Source of the DNA: Proteus vulgaris
GTDB taxonomy: Bacteria; Pseudomonadota; Gammaproteobacteria; Enterobacterales; Enterobacteriaceae
Assembly: GCF_033708015.1 (NCBI RefSeq)
Contig: NZ_CP137920.1
Location: 1,426,001 to 1,490,000 of the forward strand
Direction of reading: 5' to 3'
DNA: 64,000 bases
In this document: positions 43,669 to 51,053 of the stretch, piece after piece
Numbering within the stretch: the first letter of the stretch is position 1
Layout: each line of letters begins with the position of its first letter
The notes under the pieces: model-generated
The model's input: the letters and a program-made list of their open reading frames with translations, nothing else
What the model was told of the DNA's origin: nothing
The model's database searches: none
Made by a program: the position numbers and the translations under genes

Positions 43669-44030
43669 TGAAGTATTACAAACAACATCCAGTAACGTTC
43701 AAGCATTTTCTTCACAGGCCAACATGGGCGGCAACAGCGGGATATGATTTTAATTTCATTGACTGTATGGCGTATGTTGCAGATTCATATAGTGAATATA
43801 TGAAAACTCGTGATTGGTTGTTTTGGCTAGATAGTGAGATTAGAGAGTTACCTATGACTCTATTGACGTTGTTTTTCATGCTATCAATTGCGCTATCAAC
43901 GCCATTTCTTTACCCATTCTACAGCATAGTAACGTACATAAATTGCAAGCGAAGCAAAAAAGATGAAATAACAGAAATTGTTGATACAAACATTTCAGTT
44001 TGGCTGCGTGATTTTGATAGGCGAGGATAG
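43665..44030 (+). CDS. Phage membrane protein, unknown (121 aa)
   Basis: A 121-residue protein with one long hydrophobic stretch (about 61-90, ELPMTLLTLFFMLSIALSTPFLYPFYSIVTYI), possibly two helices, and a basic-acidic C-terminus. It overlaps the DUF551 gene by 4 bp. No family recognised. Confidence 0.6.
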   Translation: MMKYYKQHPVTFKHFLHRPTWAATAGYDFNFIDCMAYVADSYSEYMKTRDWLFWLDSEIRELPMTLLTLFFMLSIALSTPFLYPFYSIVTYINCKRSKKDEITEIVDTNISVWLRDFDRRG

Positions 44031-44032
44031 TT

Positions 44033-44206
44033 ATGGACGAACTCAAGAAATGCCCTGAATGTGAATCAACAAAAGTTGGTGTCGCCAAAAAACTGAAATA
44101 CCCAATGTGGTTTGTAATTTGTCATTGTTGTGAATATCGAGACATGGCGCAACCATCAGAGCAGGAAGCCATAGCAGCATGGAACAGGAGAGCTAACAGT
44201 GAGTGA
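44033..44206 (+). CDS. Lar-like restriction alleviation protein
   Basis: A 57-residue protein with MDELKKCPECES at the start, VICHCCEYRD in the middle and QEAIAAWNRRANSE at the end. This is the CPxC...CxxC...EAIxxWNrR pattern of the Lar family, which in Rac modulates type I restriction. It starts at ATG 44033, 2 bp after the previous stop. Confidence 0.7.
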   Translation: MDELKKCPECESTKVGVAKKLKYPMWFVICHCCEYRDMAQPSEQEAIAAWNRRANSE

Positions 44207-44220
44207 TATAGGAGGTTAAC

Positions 44221-44664
44221 TTGGAAGCAGATTTTCTCTTCCACGAATCAACCAAAAATACCGCATGGCAACACCTCAAAGAAGTTCTAGCAACAAACCA
44301 ACCACACCGAATCATTATCAAGCCTTGGAAAAACAAGCGTTCACTATCTCAGAATTCCACTTTTCATTTGTGGTGCTCAGAGATAAGTAAATACCTATGT
44401 AAGAACAACGCCAATTACACACCAGAAACCGTTAAGGAAATGCTTAAGCATACATTCCTAGGTTATGAGGTTGTCGATATGGTTGACGTTACTACACAGC
44501 TTACAGAGCGCGTAAGGACACTTCGGAAAACATCAAAACTTGATACGGGTGAAATGTTCCACTTCATGGAGCAGGTTGAGCGCTGGTCGGTAGGTATAAA
44601 TTGTTTCGTGACGATACCTGATAACAGTGAGTATATGAAATTGAAAAGGAAGCAAGAAGAATGA
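44221..44664 (+). CDS. ninB: NinB recombination protein
   Basis: A 147-residue NinB (lambda Orf) protein. KNTAWQHLKEVLATNQPHRIIIKPWKNKRSLSQNSTFHLWCSEI is the family N-terminus; TFLGYEVVD, LRKTSKLDTGEMFHFMEQVE follow. It binds SSB and single-stranded DNA and replaces RecFOR functions. The start is TTG 44221 with GGAGG upstream. It overlaps the DUF3310 gene by 4 bp. Confidence 0.9.
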   Translation: MEADFLFHESTKNTAWQHLKEVLATNQPHRIIIKPWKNKRSLSQNSTFHLWCSEISKYLCKNNANYTPETVKEMLKHTFLGYEVVDMVDVTTQLTERVRTLRKTSKLDTGEMFHFMEQVERWSVGINCFVTIPDNSEYMKLKRKQEE

Positions 44665-44891
44665 CAGACAACGTAAATAACCCACCACACTATGCATCAG
44701 GTGATATTGAGTGCATAGATGCCATAAAAGCCAGTATGACCAAAGAGGCGTTTCTAGGCTATCTAAAAGGTAATATTCAAAAATATGTCTGGCGATACGA
44801 AAAGAAAATTAACCCAGTCGAAGATTTGAAAAAGGCTCGTTGGTATATGGAACGGATGGTTAGTGAGATGGAGGGCGGAAGCAATGGCTAA
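44661..44891 (+). CDS. DUF3310 phage protein
   Basis: A 76-residue DUF3310 protein: VNNPPHYASGDIECIDAIKASMTKEAFLGYLKGNIQKYVWRYEKK and DLKKARWYMERM. The family is common in phages and sometimes linked to nucleotide kinases; its role is unknown. Confidence 0.85.
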   Translation: MTDNVNNPPHYASGDIECIDAIKASMTKEAFLGYLKGNIQKYVWRYEKKINPVEDLKKARWYMERMVSEMEGGSNG

Positions 44892-45363
44892 GAGAAATAA
44901 CGCATTAGAGAACATGAAAAAGTGGATGGAGGTTATCCCTCAATGTTTACAGCCACAAAATAAGCAATCTGAAAACGAGGTAAAGGCGAAACAAAGTGAT
45001 AAGCCGTTACCATCCGGACAAAGACGAGTGCTGTCATTTATTAAAAATTTCATCTCTGAAAATAAATATCCTCCAACGAGAGGGGAAATAGCCGAGCACT
45101 TTAAGTGGAAGTCGGCTAATGCAGCTCAAACCCATATTGAAGCGTTGACTAAGAAGGGGTTTTTAATCGCTAAAGTTGGGATTAGCAGAGGGCTTGTTGT
45201 TACTGGAAAAGACTCTTGTGTTTATTGCCGGTCATGCAATAGACAGCTAACAGATGATGAAATTTACGTTTGCGACGAGTGCGTAAATGAATATCCGCAT
45301 CTTGAGGTGATGGAAATAGTGAAAGGAGAGGGAGATGCAGAAGCTAAGGCGACGGCGCTGTAA
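44884..45363 (+). CDS. LexA-type winged-helix protein with C-terminal zinc ribbon
   Basis: A 159-residue protein. Residues about 44-105 are a LexA N-terminal DNA-binding domain (PSGQRRVLSFIKNFISENKY, PPTRGEIAEHFKWKSANAAQ, THIEALTKKGFL). There is no S24 protease domain; instead the C-terminus has CVYCRSC and CDEC, a likely zinc ribbon. It could bind SOS-like operators without being RecA-sensitive; this is inference. ATG 44884 overlaps the DUF3310 end by 8 bp. The 3' end overlaps ninG by 29 bp. Confidence 0.8.
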   Translation: MAKRNNALENMKKWMEVIPQCLQPQNKQSENEVKAKQSDKPLPSGQRRVLSFIKNFISENKYPPTRGEIAEHFKWKSANAAQTHIEALTKKGFLIAKVGISRGLVVTGKDSCVYCRSCNRQLTDDEIYVCDECVNEYPHLEVMEIVKGEGDAEAKATAL

Positions 45364-45977
45364 AATATGCCGAGAATGGTTTATTCCAAAGCAGAGCTTT
45401 CAAAATTGGTGTAGCCCGGAACATGGATTTGAATTATCCGAGCAACGAAGGAATAAAGATAGAGAAAAAGCATTAGCAAAACTTAAAAAGGAGAACCAGG
45501 AAAAAGAACGAGAAGCAAAAGACAAACTCAAAGCCCGCAAGTTAGAAGTAAAACCCCTCTCATATTTCAGACAACAAGCCCAAGCAGCATTTAATCAATT
45601 CATCCGACTTCGAGACCGTAATGAGCCATGCATTAGCTGTGGTGAAACCAACCCCCCCTGATCTCCATGGTGGTCAATGGGACTGCGGTCATTTTTTGTC
45701 TGTTGGTGCTCACCCTGAACTCCGATTTGAGGAGAAAAACGCATACAAACAATGCAAATCATGTAATGCAGGAGCCGGTAAATTCTCGCATAAAAATGCC
45801 ACCGTCACTCAGAAATACGAGCTGCGGCTGGTTGAAAGGTTTGGGTTGGAGTTAGTTGACTGGTTACGTGGTCCGCATGAGATACCGCACTGGAAACGAG
45901 AGGATTACATCCGAATCCGCGATAAGTACAGAGCCAAAGTGAAGGAACTGAAGAAAAAAGGAGACCTAAATGTGTAA
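45335..45977 (+). pseudogene. ninG: ninG, frameshifted at a C7 run
   Basis: The first frame (45335-45661) encodes the N-terminal half, KLRRRRCKICREWFIPKQSF to EPCISCGETNPP, and then stops. The second frame (to 45977) continues with DLHGGQWDCGHFLSVGAHPELRFEE...CNAGAGKFSH, the normal NinG/Rap nuclease second half. The break is at seven C residues (45652-45658); six would restore one frame of about 213 residues. NinG resolves recombination intermediates. It may be a pseudogene, a slippage product that is partly corrected in vivo, or a sequencing error. Confidence 0.82.
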
Positions 45978-46638
45978 GTGCAAGGTTGCCGGATGTGATC
46001 GCCAAGCCATGTATAAATCGCAGATGGTTTGCCAAATGCATTATTTCAGGATGATGAGAACCGGAAGCTACGAAAAGAAAATACGGTCGCTCAGAACTCA
46101 TAATGCGAAAGGGTATCAGATGCTATACCTGCCAGATCATCCATTGGCAATGAAAAACGGATATGTATATGAACACCGCGTCGTTATGCATCAGTTACAT
46201 AGTGATAACCCAATGAATTGCAATAAGTGTGGGAAAACGATTGATTGGAGTACGGTGCACGTAGACCACATCAATGAAGATGTTAAAGATAATTCGCCAG
46301 AAAATCTTAGGTTCTTATGTAACGGATGTAATGTGATGAGAACTAGAAAGCATCAGAAAGAATACACCAAGAAAAGGAGAGTGGGTATTACATGTAATGG
46401 AATAACATTGACGGCAACAGAGTGGAGCAGAATGCCCAATGTTAAAGTTTCAAGAGGAACAATTTCCAGAAGAATAAAAAATGGCTCATCACCGTATGAC
46501 GCTATTTATGGAGAAAAAGAGACGCACATATCAACTATCCCTGAAAGTGGCTACACCCCTAAATATAAAAATGCCCACGTTGAGTCCTGCATATCCCACT
46601 ACCGAGCCAAGTTAAAGGAGCTGAAGAATGACTCCTGA
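45970..46638 (+). CDS. HNH endonuclease
   Basis: A 222-residue HNH nuclease: EHRVVMHQLHSDNPMNCNKCGKTI, then VHVDHINEDVKDNSPENLRFLCNGCN, with the catalytic His pair and the Asn. A C-terminal helix-turn-helix (TATEWSRMPNVKVSRGTISRRI) resembles those of homing enzymes. The last dozen residues (HYRAKLKELKNDS) resemble the end of NinG (KYRAKVKELKKKG), so it probably inserted at the ninG 3' end. It overlaps ninG by 8 bp. Confidence 0.88.
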   Translation: MCKCKVAGCDRQAMYKSQMVCQMHYFRMMRTGSYEKKIRSLRTHNAKGYQMLYLPDHPLAMKNGYVYEHRVVMHQLHSDNPMNCNKCGKTIDWSTVHVDHINEDVKDNSPENLRFLCNGCNVMRTRKHQKEYTKKRRVGITCNGITLTATEWSRMPNVKVSRGTISRRIKNGSSPYDAIYGEKETHISTIPESGYTPKYKNAHVESCISHYRAKLKELKNDS

Positions 46639-46801
46639 TGCATGGTTTGCAGTTATAACTTGGGGGATTTTATTGTTTGTTTGGATTCCTTACAACTACC
46701 TCAGGTATAGGCGAAATATACGGATAGCAAAAGCAAAAAGAAGAGCTTACATATTCGCATCTAAGTATAGAACGGTAAAGGAGCTGAAAGATGTTCACTG
46801 A
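46628..46801 (+). CDS. Small membrane phage protein (57 aa)
   Basis: A 57-residue ORF with one N-terminal membrane helix (WFAVITWGILLFVWIPYNYL) and a basic tail (RYRRNIRIAKAKRRAYIF...KYRTVKELKDVH). The KYRTVKELK end echoes the ends of NinG and the HNH protein and its DNA supplies the next gene's Shine-Dalgarno. Overlaps on both sides support translation. Confidence 0.6.
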   Translation: MTPDAWFAVITWGILLFVWIPYNYLRYRRNIRIAKAKRRAYIFASKYRTVKELKDVH

Positions 46802-46982
46802 CTTAATCACAGCTATTGAAGAAGCAAGATATTTAAAATCCAGATCAGGCGGTCGAGTTAACTTCTGTGTAATGCAGGTTATGGACTATATGGAAGTGGT
46901 AAGCGGGCTGATGGATGGTGTTAGGATTTTATATACAACTGCGAATGATGATTATCACACAGTATTACCGGAGGCGAGATGA
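46791..46982 (+). CDS. Phage protein, unknown (63 aa)
   Basis: A 63-residue protein (MFTDLITAIEEARYLKSRSGGRVNFCVMQVMDYMEVVSGLMD). It overlaps its neighbours by 11 and 4 bp and is preceded by AAAGGAGCTG. It precedes the Q-like gene. No family recognised. Confidence 0.6.
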   Translation: MFTDLITAIEEARYLKSRSGGRVNFCVMQVMDYMEVVSGLMDGVRILYTTANDDYHTVLPEAR

Positions 46983-47479
46983 GCTATATCGGAGAAAAGG
47001 AATTAACGGATGAGCAATTTCGCTGGCTAGATGGATGGTTAGAGCTTTGGGGTGCATGGGTTCAATCAGGTCGGTCTGGACGCATGATAAACATGATTTA
47101 TAAGTTTATGAAGACGGTCGAACCGAATACAGCCCCATCAAGACCTATGTGCAATGACGATGAAGGAATGTTGATTTCTCAGGTCGTAGATTCAGTCATC
47201 GCCACTGACACACAGGCTTATGGAATATTACTCAGTTATTACGCTCACGGTTCATCTAAGTTGTCGATTGCATCTTACTATCACCGAGTTGCAAAACCAC
47301 GCAAAATGCAAACGAGAGGGGGAAATAGATTTAAAAAGCCATCACTTGGAACTTGCAGAAATGATGTTGATGCAAAACTCAAAGCTGCACAGTGGTTGTT
47401 ATACGAACCTCTGCGAAATGCAATGAATAATCGCAAACGTGTGGCTAAAGTGAAGAAAATAACTGAACTTTGCTATTGA
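46979..47479 (+). CDS. Q: Q-like late antiterminator
   Basis: A 166-residue protein at the end of the rightward early operon, the place of Q. It has the pattern of a phage antiterminator family: ELTDEQFRWLDGWLELWGAWVQSGR, then ILLSYYAHGSSKLSIASYYHRVAKPRKM and KAAQWLLYEPL. It should let RNA polymerase that starts at the late promoter just downstream pass the terminator at 47556 and the others in the late operon. The assignment rests on sequence pattern and position. Confidence 0.8.
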   Translation: MSYIGEKELTDEQFRWLDGWLELWGAWVQSGRSGRMINMIYKFMKTVEPNTAPSRPMCNDDEGMLISQVVDSVIATDTQAYGILLSYYAHGSSKLSIASYYHRVAKPRKMQTRGGNRFKKPSLGTCRNDVDAKLKAAQWLLYEPLRNAMNNRKRVAKVKKITELCY

Positions 47480-47487
47480 CTTATAAT
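47459..47487 (+). promoter_or_regulatory. Candidate late promoter (pR')
   Basis: TATAAT at 47482-47487 with a weak -35 (ATAACT, 47459-47464) at 17 bp. A weak -35 is usual for Q-dependent promoters. It overlaps the end of the Q-like gene and lies 70 bp before an intrinsic terminator. Confidence 0.5.
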
Positions 47488-47555
47488 ATCAAATTAGCAA
47501 TACTAATCAGGTAAGTTGCTTTACGTGACTCTTAAGTTTACTTACCTCATTCAAG

Positions 47556-47578
47556 ACCTCGCTACGGCGGGGTTTTTT
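47556..47578 (+). terminator. tR'-like terminator after the late promoter
   Basis: ACCTCGC (47556-47562), tetraloop TACG, GCGGGGT (47567-47573), then six T. Its place shortly after the candidate late promoter is that of lambda tR'. Confidence 0.85.
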
Positions 47579-47989
47579 GTTATCTGAACTCAGTCATTGG
47601 CTGGGTTAAAAAATATACACACTCTTCATTTTGGAGAGTTGTGTGATTAGGGACACCTGATGATGTTTTGGTCGACGGATATCTGGTGTCCCTAGCTATT
47701 GCTATGTACCAAAAAAGAATAACAAAGCACACTTGTCATCCGTGCTTTTGGGCGGGGTTAATTGTTTTTTCATCGGTCTGTCGCCAAACAAATGCCGAAG
47801 AAATTAACAATTAATCCCGTTTCGTTTTCCAATCTGGTGTAATTCCACTATTTTAATCCCCCCTAATTCGAGGGTGTTACCTTCATTGATGAGGGTAACA
47901 TAGGTTAAGTTATTGATATTTATCCAGAGTGCTTATTTGCATTGTGGATATCCAACTCTCCGGAATTACCGGATAGTTCACATGTTCGG
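47579..47989. other. Non-coding stretch rich in hairpins
   Basis: About 410 bp with no supportable gene and at least six inverted repeats. Perfect arms include TAGGGACACC/GGTGTCCCTA (47648-47657, 47685-47694), AAAGCAC/GTGCTTT (47724-47730, 47742-47748), TTAATTGTT/AACAATTAA (47758-47766, 47806-47814), TGTTACC/GGTAACA (47875-47881, 47894-47900), TCCGG/CCGGA (47959-47973) and GTTCGG/CCGAAC (47984-47989, 47995-48000). It may be a structured late leader or a small RNA gene. Confidence 0.55.
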
Positions 47990-48166
47990 TTATTCCGAAC
48001 TACTGACTGAAGGCAACCCCCTGCGTGGGCTATATAGTTGATCGCCAACAACAATAAATCCCTTATTTATCCATTGCGTGATTTGTTGTGGTTTTACTTC
48101 GCAAGCTCTAGCAAATTCAGCGTTATTCCCGTTGTAATGCAATTTTATATATTCTTGTAGTGGCAT
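47990..48166 (-). CDS. Small helix-turn-helix protein
   Basis: A 58-residue Cro/YdaS-like protein: LQEYIKLHYNGNNAEFARACEVKPQQITQWINKGFIVVGDQLYSPRR. The NxxEFARACxVxPQQITQWINKG part is the helix-turn-helix. It starts at ATG 48166, 2 bp after the stop of the larger upstream gene, so the two are an operon read against the late genes. It is a candidate antitoxin or autorepressor; the tandem repeats at 48682 are its likely target. Confidence 0.7.
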   Translation of the reverse strand: MPLQEYIKLHYNGNNAEFARACEVKPQQITQWINKGFIVVGDQLYSPRRGLPSVSSSE

Positions 48167-48168
48167 GA

Positions 48169-48645
48169 TTAGCACTCTACTTCTTGTAATTTACGATTAA
48201 CGCAGTATGCGATATAAACAGTACCCTGCTCATCAAATGACTCTGCACAGTCATAGCCTAGTTTGTGGGCTAAAATGCCTTGAAACTGTTGGATAGCCCA
48301 GTTTGCCTGTCCGTCATCTTCGTAGCTGTGTTCATATTCACTAATGTTTGTCGTTCCATCTAATAAATCAGCTAACTCACTATCATCAACATCGATACTA
48401 AAATCATCACGCATCATACTGAAAACATCTTGAACAGCATTTTCATCAGTATCGTGCTCATAGAAAAAACGACTTGCACGGATAACGTTATTGACATCTA
48501 GATTGTATTGAAAATTACAACGACCCGCTAAATTGTAGTCGTTATCTTCACTGCCAAAAAAAAGACACCCTTTGAAGAATGGCGCGTAGTGAACAGAGTC
48601 TTTAACTTCGTCGATTTTAGTTGCTGATGCGTGAGTGATAATCAT
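48169..48645 (-). CDS. Possible ADP-ribosyltransferase-like protein
   Basis: A 158-residue acidic protein, MIITHASATKIDEVK then FFKGCLFFGSEDNDYNLAG near 23-42 and LGYDCAESFDEQGTVYIAYC near the C-terminus. The His near the N-terminus, the GxLFFGS stretch with a following Tyr, and the GYD...DEQG end are reminiscent of ART-fold toxins of toxin-antitoxin systems. This is a weak pattern match, not a family assignment. AAGGAATAC precedes the start. It is the first gene of a two-gene leftward operon. Confidence 0.5.
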   Translation of the reverse strand: MIITHASATKIDEVKDSVHYAPFFKGCLFFGSEDNDYNLAGRCNFQYNLDVNNVIRASRFFYEHDTDENAVQDVFSMMRDDFSIDVDDSELADLLDGTTNISEYEHSYEDDGQANWAIQQFQGILAHKLGYDCAESFDEQGTVYIAYCVNRKLQEVEC

Positions 48646-48681
48646 TTTTGTATTCCTTAATCTTGTTTGTATGAATATATG

Positions 48682-48723
48682 GTAAAGCGTTTTACTTTAT
48701 ATGTAAAGTGTTTTACTTTATAT
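48682..48723. repeat. Two tandem 21-bp operator-like repeats
   Basis: GTAAAGCGTTTTACTTTATAT (48682-48702) and GTAAAGTGTTTTACTTTATAT (48703-48723) differ at one base. Each holds the inverted repeat GTAAA-N4-TTTAC. The 21-bp period is two helical turns. They lie 37-78 bp upstream of the leftward pair, with -10-like TATAAAGT sequences inside. Confidence 0.75.
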
Positions 48724-48870
48724 TTTATTTAATATTTGATGTAAGTCACATTCAGAAGATCGCTTAGGCGGTCTTTTTTCGTATATGCCGACCACAGAAT
48801 CAATCACACACTAATCACTTCACATAAGAGCTGTGAGTCGGCGTTCTATTAACTAATCAGGACTACATAT

Positions 48871-49260
48871 ATGCAAGAGCCGTTAACAGGCACAGCAACC
48901 GCCTCGTTAGCGGGTGTCTCTATTGTAGGTCTCTATTCAGGTATGGACGCAGGCGTTGTTATCGGTGCGTTCGCAGGGGCGGTGATATTTGTATTGTCCG
49001 CTCATGATATCCGGCTGTTAAAGCGATGGGCATATTTCACGGTTGCATTTGCTATCGGGATATTAGGCGCTGATTTCATGTCGTCACTGCTGAGTGGCAT
49101 TGTCGGAGATAGAGAAGTCGATCGCTCTGTTGGTGCAATGTTCTCATCGGCTGGTTTGGTTGGTGTGTTGGTAACAATATCTAAACCTGGTGCTCTCACC
49201 GACAGTATTAACAACGTTATTAACAACCTGATAGATAAATTCAGAGGAGGTGGAAGATGA
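48871..49260 (+). CDS. Phage holin (129 aa)
   Basis: A 129-residue protein with three or four hydrophobic segments (about 10-24, 26-46, 56-72, 92-104) and a charged C-terminus NLIDKFRGGGR. It opens the lysis cassette and overlaps the next gene by 4 bp. Position, size and topology indicate a holin that permeabilises the inner membrane. Confidence 0.8.
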   Translation: MQEPLTGTATASLAGVSIVGLYSGMDAGVVIGAFAGAVIFVLSAHDIRLLKRWAYFTVAFAIGILGADFMSSLLSGIVGDREVDRSVGAMFSSAGLVGVLVTISKPGALTDSINNVINNLIDKFRGGGR

Positions 49261-49550
49261 CCATCTCAATGTTTTGGATTTACGTCAATTTTTTCTCATG
49301 CTTATTCGCTGTTATTCGTCTTGTTAACTATGAGCGTAACGGCGCTAAATACAAATTTTTTCCGTCACTTATAGCATGGGTTCTCATTGTTATGCTTGGT
49401 TCTATCCCACTACGCATATTAACGAATGACTACGCCCATGCAGATCCATTTGAGGTTGGAATCAATATCACGCTATGCGCACTAATAATTCTTAGTCGTG
49501 GGAATGTGATGCAAATATTTAGAGGGGTTAGTAAAAATGACACTCGGTGA
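49257..49550 (+). CDS. Second holin-like protein (97 aa, three helices)
   Basis: A 97-residue protein with three membrane segments: FWIYVNFFSCLFAVIRLV, FFPSLIAWVLIVMLGSIPL and VGINITLCALIILSRG. This is the layout of the putative 3TM phage holin family. It may act with or against the first holin. It overlaps both neighbours. Confidence 0.78.
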   Translation: MTISMFWIYVNFFSCLFAVIRLVNYERNGAKYKFFPSLIAWVLIVMLGSIPLRILTNDYAHADPFEVGINITLCALIILSRGNVMQIFRGVSKNDTR

Positions 49551-49869
49551 GAAACAACGCAAGTTCACTCGCATGATTGCGGACTTAATTATTTTTGCCT
49601 ACAACAACGGATATGAGCTGACATTCTCGGAAGCATACCGAACACCAGAGCAGGCGCAGTTAAATGCCAAATCAGGTTCCGGTATTAAAAATAGCTTACA
49701 CACCCAACGCCTAGCTGTGGATTTCAACCTATTTAAAGACGGTAAATATCTAACGGCATCAAGTGACCATAAATTACTTGGTGAATACTGGGAATCTATT
49801 GGTGGTACGTGGGGAGGTCGATTCAATGACGGCAATCACTACTCGTTAGAGCACAATGGCGTTAAATGA
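49537..49869 (+). CDS. M15 peptidase endolysin
   Basis: A 110-residue peptidoglycan peptidase of the VanY/M15 type. The zinc site is visible as SLHTQRLAVDFNLF (His and Asp, about 52-61) and the C-terminal WGGRFNDGNHYSL (His, about 103), with YRTPEQAQ before. There is no signal peptide, so a holin is needed for release. It overlaps the 3TM protein gene by 14 bp. Confidence 0.9.
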   Translation: MTLGEKQRKFTRMIADLIIFAYNNGYELTFSEAYRTPEQAQLNAKSGSGIKNSLHTQRLAVDFNLFKDGKYLTASSDHKLLGEYWESIGGTWGGRFNDGNHYSLEHNGVK

Positions 49870-49870
49870 T

Positions 49871-50248
49871 ATGAACACGCTAACTAAGGTATTAGCTGGA
49901 CTACTGGCAATATCCGCATTCTGGCTATGGTGGGTAACAGATGATTACGACAAACTGAGAAAAGATTACAACACAGCAACCAATCAGTTATCTCGCCAAA
50001 ACTCAATCACAGAAAACGCCAGCCGCACATTCAGGATTATCAATAATGTCTCATCACTTAATAGCGAAGAGCGGAATAGGTCAGCCGTGGATTCTGAAAA
50101 AGTTAAAACGGTTATCAAAACTGTTCTTATCAATAATGATTGCGCCAATACTGCTATTCCTAATGACGCTCTTATCAGGATGCACGACTATTCAGAAAGA
50201 ATACGTGCCAATGGAGCACATAGCGATACCGGCACACCTAACCGCTGA
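49871..50248 (+). CDS. Rz: Rz-like i-spanin
   Basis: A 125-residue protein with one N-terminal membrane helix (about 3-22, LTKVLAGLLAISAFWLWWV) and then a helical, charged periplasmic part (DDYDKLRKDYNTATNQLSRQN). It would join Rz1 to fuse the membranes in lysis. ATG 49871 is chosen; ATG 49856, inside the endolysin gene, is possible. Confidence 0.8.
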   Translation: MNTLTKVLAGLLAISAFWLWWVTDDYDKLRKDYNTATNQLSRQNSITENASRTFRIINNVSSLNSEERNRSAVDSEKVKTVIKTVLINNDCANTAIPNDALIRMHDYSERIRANGAHSDTGTPNR

Positions 50249-50393
50249 TTGTCTATTGCCCTACATACCAGAGCAAATGACATGGGGAGAATCGTTAATG
50301 TTAAACATCTCCCTGTTATCGGTTATTGAGCAATGTAACTCAGACAAGAAAGCAATACGGGAAATTGAACAACAAAGACAGGTGATGAAATGA
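50136..50393 (+). CDS. Rz1: Rz1-like o-spanin lipoprotein
   Basis: It starts inside Rz in another frame and runs past its end. MIAPILLFLMTLLSGC carries the lipobox LLSGC; the mature part has EYVPMEHIAIPAHLTADC and a helical tail. The signal sequence as written lacks basic residues; a non-ATG start at about 50094 would add LKKLKRLSKLF and make a better signal peptide. Its TGA overlaps the next ATG. Confidence 0.78.
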   Translation: MIAPILLFLMTLLSGCTTIQKEYVPMEHIAIPAHLTADCLLPYIPEQMTWGESLMLNISLLSVIEQCNSDKKAIREIEQQRQVMK

Positions 50394-50569
50394 GCATAGA
50401 GTCTGAATTGGCTTACTTAAAGTCAGCTAAAAATAAGGTTCTTGAATTCATTGATGAGACACCTGCTGAAAATGTTATCTCTCTAGCGAGTTGGAAATCC
50501 CAGTTAGCTAAATTGGATAAGAAGATAAATGAACTAGAACAACGAGCCTCCAATAGCGGGGCTTTTTAA
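50390..50569 (+). CDS. Small phage protein (59 aa)
   Basis: MSIESELAYLKSAKNKVLEF, then IDETPAENVISLASWKSQLA and KLDKKINELEQRA: an amphipathic, probably coiled-coil protein. It overlaps Rz1 by ATGA, which supports translation. An intrinsic terminator (AGCCTC/GGGGCT at 50545-50563 plus T) is built into its 3' end. No family recognised. Confidence 0.6.
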   Translation: MSIESELAYLKSAKNKVLEFIDETPAENVISLASWKSQLAKLDKKINELEQRASNSGAF

Positions 50570-50587
50570 TGCCTACAGGAGTATCAA

Positions 50588-50779
50588 ATGCAACCACATC
50601 AACAACGAGTAGTAGATGAGAAATCTGAGTTAGACGACAAAATCACAAAGCTGACAACTTTCATTAATGGCGATATCTGCAAGACGCTAGAGCATCGCGA
50701 CCAAGAGTTATTGAGCAATCAATTAGGTCATATGCGCAGTTACTCTGAAACTTTATCTCAGCGCATTGAGCGATTCTAA
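50588..50779 (+). CDS. Phage protein of the crAss001_48-related type
   Basis: A 63-residue protein, QPHQQRVVDEKSELDDKITKLTTFI at the start and LLSNQLGHMRSYSETLSQRIERF at the end, which is the pattern of a widespread small phage family of unknown role. Preceded by AGGAGTATCAA. Confidence 0.7.
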   Translation: MQPHQQRVVDEKSELDDKITKLTTFINGDICKTLEHRDQELLSNQLGHMRSYSETLSQRIERF

Positions 50780-51053
50780 AGAACAACCCCGACAAGGTTA
50801 GATAAATCGTTTATCCATTAAGGAGAGTGATCACTATCTTGACTGCTAGGAACAGACTAGAAGTGGCTTAGCAGTGTATCGCTAAGCTGCGAGCTAAATC
50901 GCATTTCACCATGTGCACCACATGCACACACATCTAAAAGCATCGAGCCGTTATTTAGGAATGAGCCTTTGAGGTGATCAGTTATAGCTGATACTGCTTC
51001 GATGGGCTGATTTCCTATGTGGCAAGGGTTCATTACTAAGTAAGGACAGTATC
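50780..51053. other. Non-coding region before the BRO-N gene
   Basis: About 270 bp without a gene. A short hairpin CATGTG-CAC-CACATG lies at 50910-50924 amid further CACA repeats. It may hold a promoter and operators of the BRO-N gene; no clear -35/-10 pair was identified. Confidence 0.4.

Noticed and set aside
48682..48723. Tandem repeats as a CRISPR remnant
   Set aside because: The units are contiguous without spacers and contain a palindrome, so they are operators rather than CRISPR repeats. No CRISPR array was seen in the window.
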